A stretch of DNA of 64,000 nt from Chryseobacterium pennae (GTDB taxonomy: Bacteria; Bacteroidota; Bacteroidia; Flavobacteriales; Weeksellaceae): NCBI RefSeq assembly GCF_003385515.1, contig NZ_QNVT01000008.1:124001-188000 (forward strand). The letters run 5' to 3'. The notes under the pieces were generated by a model. It searched no databases. It worked only from the letters and a program-made list of their open reading frames with translations, and was not told the origin of the DNA. Made by a program: the position numbers and the translations under genes. Shown one piece after another: positions 60,141 to 64,000 of the stretch. How positions within the stretch are numbered: the first letter of the stretch is position 1; every line of letters starts with the position of its first letter.

Positions 60141-62204
60141 TTATTTTAAAATTGTTTCCAAATCTTTCAAAATGGATTCTACTGAGCGAATCGTGAATGC
60201 TGATAAAGTTAAAGTTGGGTTCGAAGTTCCCAGAGTGGTCATATTTCCTGCCCCTACAATGTATAAGTTTGGATGATCCCAGGCTTTGCAGTAGCTATCC
60301 GTTACAGAATCTGAGGCATTGTGACCCATTCTGTGAGTTCCCACGATGTGACCTGCTCCGTTATAGGAATATCTGACATCTTTATACATGAAAGTATTGT
60401 TATCTTTTGCACTGTATTCCGTACGATCTTCAATTCCAAGTTTTTTAAACATTTGGTTTGAAGCCAGTTTTGCCTGTTCCATCGCTCTTTTTTCGTAATC
60501 TGTTAATTCATAGTGAATAACAGGGCGTGGAATTCCCAGGACATCTAAATATTCATTGTTAATGGTTACTCTGTTGTCTGGATTAGGTAACTGTTCAATT
60601 TCAAAATGGAATAAAACCTGCCTCGAAAGATCTTTAGCCAAAGCTTCTTTTAGTTCTTTACCAAAAAGTCCTCCTTTCAGACATTTTGAAAGATCAGATC
60701 CGGGAGAGAAAGTAGGCCAGCTCCATCCCCAATTGTCAAGAGGAGAAATCCACGCGGAAAATTCGCTTCTAAATTTCCCGTCACGGAAAGACGAAATATT
60801 GGTGGTAGAACCTGGACCTCTGTAAGGATATACGGGTTTAGGAAATAGTCCCCAAGTGAGCATTACCATGTGGTCCATCAGATTTCTTCCCACCTGATCG
60901 CTATTGTTGGCAACCGTTTTTTCAATGGGCTGTCCGTCCTTCATAGCGGTATATTTTGAATTTAAAAGGATTTTAGGATTTTCAAAGGCATTGGCAGCAA
61001 GAATTACAATAGAATTGCCGGTGTCAATAACCTCTTCAACAAAATCTGTTTTTTCCTTAGAAATATATCTTCTTAAATGAACTTTTGAGATTCTATCCTG
61101 ATTGTGCTGATCTACACTTACTTTGTAAACCACACTCTGTGCCTGAACCTGAATGTAAGGATTTCTTTGGAGATTTTTGTTTTTATTGACTTTATACAGT
61201 GCTTTTTTCAATGTTTTTAAAGCGTTGTATTTTGCCTGAACCGGACAAATTGGAACACATGAAGCATTTCCTTCACAACGTTCTCCCTGATAAGGATTCC
61301 AGACTGCGCCCAGAGCCTTATATTCTTCATTTTCTATGTTGTTTAAGGATAATTTATACCCTGATTCTGAATGATTTGCTTTAATTAATTTTGCTGTTCC
61401 ATAAGCCGCGTTGGGTGTAGAATTTCTTCCTTGTGGTGAAGGAACCAGCGTCAGTGGAATGCTTCCGGAATCTAACTGAACAGAAGTTCCTTCCAGTCCT
61501 TTGATAATTTGCTGATCCATATAACTTTGAGGGATTTCATCCATTGGAAAAACATAATCTTTACCATAATATTCTTCTCTACTTTCTTCAATAGGATATT
61601 TTTGGGCAGCAACGCTTCCTGAAACCCCAATTTCAAATTCTGCCATCTCATAATAGGGCTTCAGGGTCTTATAGTCGATTGGCCAATCCATTGCTTTGTT
61701 GTATTTTTCCTTTAATTTAAAATCATTGGGAAGCATTCTTGGTGTTGTTCCCAGCCAGTGAAGGGTAGTTCCGCCTCCAACCCGGATGGCATCACTTGCA
61801 AAAGGCATCGGACCAAACTGTACCAAATATCCTTTTTTTTCAGGGAATGGGGGAATGATCTTCTGCATATCCAAAACATTGGGAGAAGGAGCCTGCTTAA
61901 GATCCGGATACGGTGAATTGGGAACTTTTGCACCTTCCATATAATATTTACGGATGTAATCGTTGTAATTGACCATTGAAGATGCGGAGTCTAATTCAAG
62001 TCCGGCTTCCAATCCTGCCTCATACATTAAAATAGATAACTCTTTATAGGCTTTTGAGTCGTTCATTTCGGAACGGTGGATCATTTTTTTTGCATCCGTA
62101 TCAAAAACGTGATCTGTTAAAAGTTTGGCAATTAAAGATCCGGCGATTCCCGTTCCTACAATGATTACGTCTTTTTTTGGCTGTGGTTTTTCTGTCTGAT
62201 TCAT
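60141..62204 (-). CDS. GMC-family FAD-dependent oxidoreductase
   Basis: 687 residues. The FAD-binding Rossmann motif VIIVGTGIAGSLIAKLL is at residues about 14-30, and GGGTTLHWLG near 142 is the typical second FAD loop. CEGNASCVPICPVQAKYNA (about 315-333) has the cysteine cluster seen in sorbitol/gluconate dehydrogenase large subunits. The C-terminal active-site block GAGHIVGTHRMG and NLYIVGAGNMTTLGTSNPTLT is complete. It oxidises an alcohol or sugar-like substrate, passing electrons to a carrier. Its ATG overlaps the stop of the small-subunit gene (ATGA), so the two are translationally coupled. Confidence 0.88.
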   Translation of the reverse strand: MNQTEKPQPKKDVIIVGTGIAGSLIAKLLTDHVFDTDAKKMIHRSEMNDSKAYKELSILMYEAGLEAGLELDSASSMVNYNDYIRKYYMEGAKVPNSPYPDLKQAPSPNVLDMQKIIPPFPEKKGYLVQFGPMPFASDAIRVGGGTTLHWLGTTPRMLPNDFKLKEKYNKAMDWPIDYKTLKPYYEMAEFEIGVSGSVAAQKYPIEESREEYYGKDYVFPMDEIPQSYMDQQIIKGLEGTSVQLDSGSIPLTLVPSPQGRNSTPNAAYGTAKLIKANHSESGYKLSLNNIENEEYKALGAVWNPYQGERCEGNASCVPICPVQAKYNALKTLKKALYKVNKNKNLQRNPYIQVQAQSVVYKVSVDQHNQDRISKVHLRRYISKEKTDFVEEVIDTGNSIVILAANAFENPKILLNSKYTAMKDGQPIEKTVANNSDQVGRNLMDHMVMLTWGLFPKPVYPYRGPGSTTNISSFRDGKFRSEFSAWISPLDNWGWSWPTFSPGSDLSKCLKGGLFGKELKEALAKDLSRQVLFHFEIEQLPNPDNRVTINNEYLDVLGIPRPVIHYELTDYEKRAMEQAKLASNQMFKKLGIEDRTEYSAKDNNTFMYKDVRYSYNGAGHIVGTHRMGHNASDSVTDSYCKAWDHPNLYIVGAGNMTTLGTSNPTLTLSAFTIRSVESILKDLETILK

Positions 62205-62647
62205 GAGTTGCTGTTTACAGGTTTAATACTCCAAGATTTAAAGCCCGGCTGTTTCGCTCCTGGCGGGTGAGCCTGCATGATGTTCCATACCAATCCTTCT
62301 TTGTAAGAGAGATCGTTTACATAAGCACCTTCCCAGGTTCCCAGGTACCAGAGGGTGATCACGTCTTGTGCAATTTTTTTAGTGGAGGGGTTAGATAGAA
62401 TTTGAGTAGAAATTGCAGCAGACAGTTGATCCGGAGTTTGGGAACTTTCAATAGCGTTTTTAGAAATATTCAAAAACTCGATGAAAGTGGCTTTTTCAAT
62501 CTTACCAAGAATATGCTTGTAATAAATTTCGGCTAAACCTGTAGATTGTAATTCATTTTCGGTAAATCCCGTTAGCGGGGCTGAAATTGTCATGAATACA
62601 CCGTAGTAGTAATCATCGACGTTGAGGATTTTGGTGTTGATAATCAT
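62201..62647 (-). CDS. FAD-SLDH-type small subunit (sorbitol/gluconate dehydrogenase family)
   Basis: 148 residues. The pattern YGVFMTISAPLTGFTENEL at the N-terminus, LWYLGTWEGAYVN near residue 103 and YKEGLVWNIMQAHPPGAKQPGFKSW agree with the small subunit of membrane-bound FAD-sorbitol dehydrogenase ('LWYTG.W...Y..ALMW...P.P....G.W'). These subunits assist export or assembly of the GMC catalytic subunit, the product of the overlapping next gene. No twin-arginine signal is visible here. First gene of the operon. Confidence 0.75.
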   Translation of the reverse strand: MIINTKILNVDDYYYGVFMTISAPLTGFTENELQSTGLAEIYYKHILGKIEKATFIEFLNISKNAIESSQTPDQLSAAISTQILSNPSTKKIAQDVITLWYLGTWEGAYVNDLSYKEGLVWNIMQAHPPGAKQPGFKSWSIKPVNSNS

Positions 62648-63109
62648 TGAATAAAATTTGGTGTTAAAAAGTCAGTTTTTTATTGATTAAAGAAGACTCA
62701 ATACAATTGGAAAAAATAAAATAGTAGCATGTTTTGTTCTTACTCATGCAATTGTAAGAAGCCATAATTTGTTTTTAGTGATATCCATGGTTATGAGTTT
62801 TATTAATCCAAAATTATTCATTTGACAGTGATTTCGATTACGTATTTCTACGTAAAAATTTGATTCATGTGGTATTTAGAATTGTTATAAAAAAGAGATT
62901 ATGAATGCTTTTTTGATAATTTAGATATTGAAAGCGATAATCATAATTTTTTCAGTATTGGCAATATGACAGAAGATTTAATTTCCATCCATGGAATAGT
63001 CAGGCGAATGTATGCTTTGGCGTGTTCAATCCTGTAGTGGTTTGAATGTATTATGACTCACATATTTGATTTATTATTACATTAGTACTACGTTAATTTT
63101 TAATCAATT
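62648..63109. other. 462-base divergent spacer
   Basis: Very AT-rich gap between the oxidoreductase operon and the patatin-like gene. No coding frame is convincing. I see a plausible promoter for the plus-strand gene (63041-63068) and no certain one for the operon. Confidence 0.5.
63041..63068 (+). promoter_or_regulatory. Candidate promoter of the patatin-like gene
   Basis: TTTG (63041-63044), 16 bases, and CATATTTG (63061-63068), 41 bases before the ATG at 63110. The second box differs from TAnnTTTG only in its first base, and the first could serve as the -33 TTG element. Confidence 0.4.
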
Positions 63110-64000
63110 ATGAAAGCATTGGTCATTTCAGGAGGAGGGAGCAAAGGGGCTTTTGCAGGCGGGGTAGCTGAACATCTTATAGAACATAATAAAAACGACT
63201 ATGAACTCTTTGTAGGGACTTCAACCGGAAGTCTTCTGATTCCCTTTCTGGCTCTTGGAGATATCCAAAGAATTAAAAAGTTGTATACCACCATCGAGCA
63301 GTCCGATATTTTTACGGTTTGTCCGTTTAAAATAACGAAGAAGAACGGTAAAGTAAAAATAGGGATCAACCATCTGGGGATTATCAGGCAGTTTATAAAA
63401 AAACAAAAGACATTAGGAGACAGTACCAACCTCAGAAATCTTATCCGCAATAGCTTTACAAAGCGGGATTTTGAAAAAATAAAAGAGCTGAAAAAAGAAA
63501 TTGTAGTGACAGTAGCCAACCTTACAACGCAGCAAATAGAGTATAAGTCTTCTAATGAACACAGTTATGAGGATTTCTGCGACTGGATCTGGGCTTCATC
63601 CAATATGGTTCCTTTGATGAGCTTATGCCGGAAGAACGGAAATGAATATGCTGACGGAGGCTTTGGAAACCTTATCCCTTTACAGTACGCCCTAGAAAAA
63701 GGAGCATCATCCATAGATACCATTGTATTGCGGCTGGAAAAAACGTCATACAATAATCCACCTCTCCAGAATGTATTGGATGTTTTTGCCCGTACCACAG
63801 ATTTCATGCTGAATCAGATTGCCAGTGACGATCTTATTATTTCACAGTTGGAAGCGGCAACCACCAATGTACACATCAATTTCTTTTTTATCAACAGGAT
63901 ACTCACCACCCATTCATTTATATTTGATAAAGAGGAGATGACGAAATGGTGGCAGGAAGGACTGGAGCTCTTCCAAACCACCGAATGCAAAAGTTTATTG
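63110..64000 (+). CDS. Patatin-like phospholipase, 3' end outside the window
   Basis: 297 residues to the window edge with no stop. MKALVISGGGSKGAFAGGVAE has the oxyanion-hole glycines (GGGSKG); FVGTSTGSLLIPFLALG has the nucleophile in GTSTG (Ser38); YADGGFGNLIPLQYALEKGA has the catalytic Asp in DGG. These make the Ser-Asp dyad of patatin enzymes, which release fatty acids from lipids. No signal peptide or barrel is seen so far. It is divergent from the GMC operon. Confidence 0.88.
   Translation, partial: MKALVISGGGSKGAFAGGVAEHLIEHNKNDYELFVGTSTGSLLIPFLALGDIQRIKKLYTTIEQSDIFTVCPFKITKKNGKVKIGINHLGIIRQFIKKQKTLGDSTNLRNLIRNSFTKRDFEKIKELKKEIVVTVANLTTQQIEYKSSNEHSYEDFCDWIWASSNMVPLMSLCRKNGNEYADGGFGNLIPLQYALEKGASSIDTIVLRLEKTSYNNPPLQNVLDVFARTTDFMLNQIASDDLIISQLEAATTNVHINFFFINRILTTHSFIFDKEEMTKWWQEGLELFQTTECKSLL

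Noticed and set aside
63199..63807. Minus-strand frames at the right end of the window
   Set aside because: They are antisense to the patatin-like gene, whose GGGSKG, GTSTG and DGG motifs are in order on the plus strand.

Overview
The window is AT-rich, chromosomal DNA from a member of the Bacteroidota, most likely a Flavobacteriia genome of the Chryseobacterium type. The grounds are many Sec and lipoprotein signals ending in ...AFAQ/SFSQ, a TonB-type outer-membrane receptor with a carboxypeptidase-like N-terminal domain, a Bacteroidetes-style VgrG with a DUF4280 PAAR-like partner, LytTR and large membrane AraC regulators, and -7-like boxes of the TAnnTTTG class instead of -10 TATAAT. I see no rRNA, tRNA or CRISPR array.

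Layout. 1-4.4 kb: 3' end of a gene, an outer-membrane barrel protein, a secreted alpha/beta hydrolase, a D-cysteine desulfhydrase/ACC-deaminase-like enzyme, an acetyltransferase and a frameshifted hypothetical gene. 4.8-7.6 kb (minus): a secreted protein, two acetyltransferases and a serine hydrolase. 7.9-12.7 kb: a LytTR response regulator and 7TMR-DISM histidine kinase (overlapping genes) divergent from an outer-membrane receptor. 12.9-22.9 kb (minus): a nine-gene type VI secretion cargo operon. VgrG is followed by three predicted cell-wall-degrading effectors (CHAP/NlpC-like amidase on a DUF4280 PAAR-like protein, GH19-like muramidase, M15-like peptidase). Each effector is followed, with overlapping reading frames or very close spacing, by a small exported or membrane protein that could be its immunity partner. 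23.1-26.2 kb: a DUF4238 gene, a putAbiC-type membrane protein and a broken REP-associated transposase between inverted palindromic repeats.

26.5-46.4 kb: a lipoprotein serine hydrolase, then a tandem pair of 798-residue secreted plug-domain proteins with a SUKH-like protein between them, a PhzF-like enzyme, and a cluster of serine hydrolases, alpha/beta hydrolases and AraC regulators. 46.8-54.5 kb: another AraC/serine-hydrolase cassette, a seven-TM CREST-type hydrolase, more hydrolases, and a palindromic repeat element in four successive gene gaps. 54.7-62.6 kb (minus): a six-gene operon encoding an FAD-SLDH-like small subunit, a GMC oxidoreductase, a ferritin-like (VioB-type) protein, a calycin-like protein, an acetoacetate-decarboxylase-like protein and a c-type-cytochrome lipoprotein. 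The window ends inside a patatin-like phospholipase gene.

Most interesting points: (1) the modular T6SS effector array with a shared N-terminal 'YFAK' region; (2) three promoters carrying the same operator (TCGGTCGC, exactly 19 bases, CATnTTTG) in front of serine-hydrolase genes linked to two paralogous membrane AraC regulators, one of those targets being an internal-deletion relic; (3) the dispersed double-hairpin repeat family; (4) the GMC/ferritin-like/cytochrome operon. All functions are inferred from sequence reading only; no database search was run.
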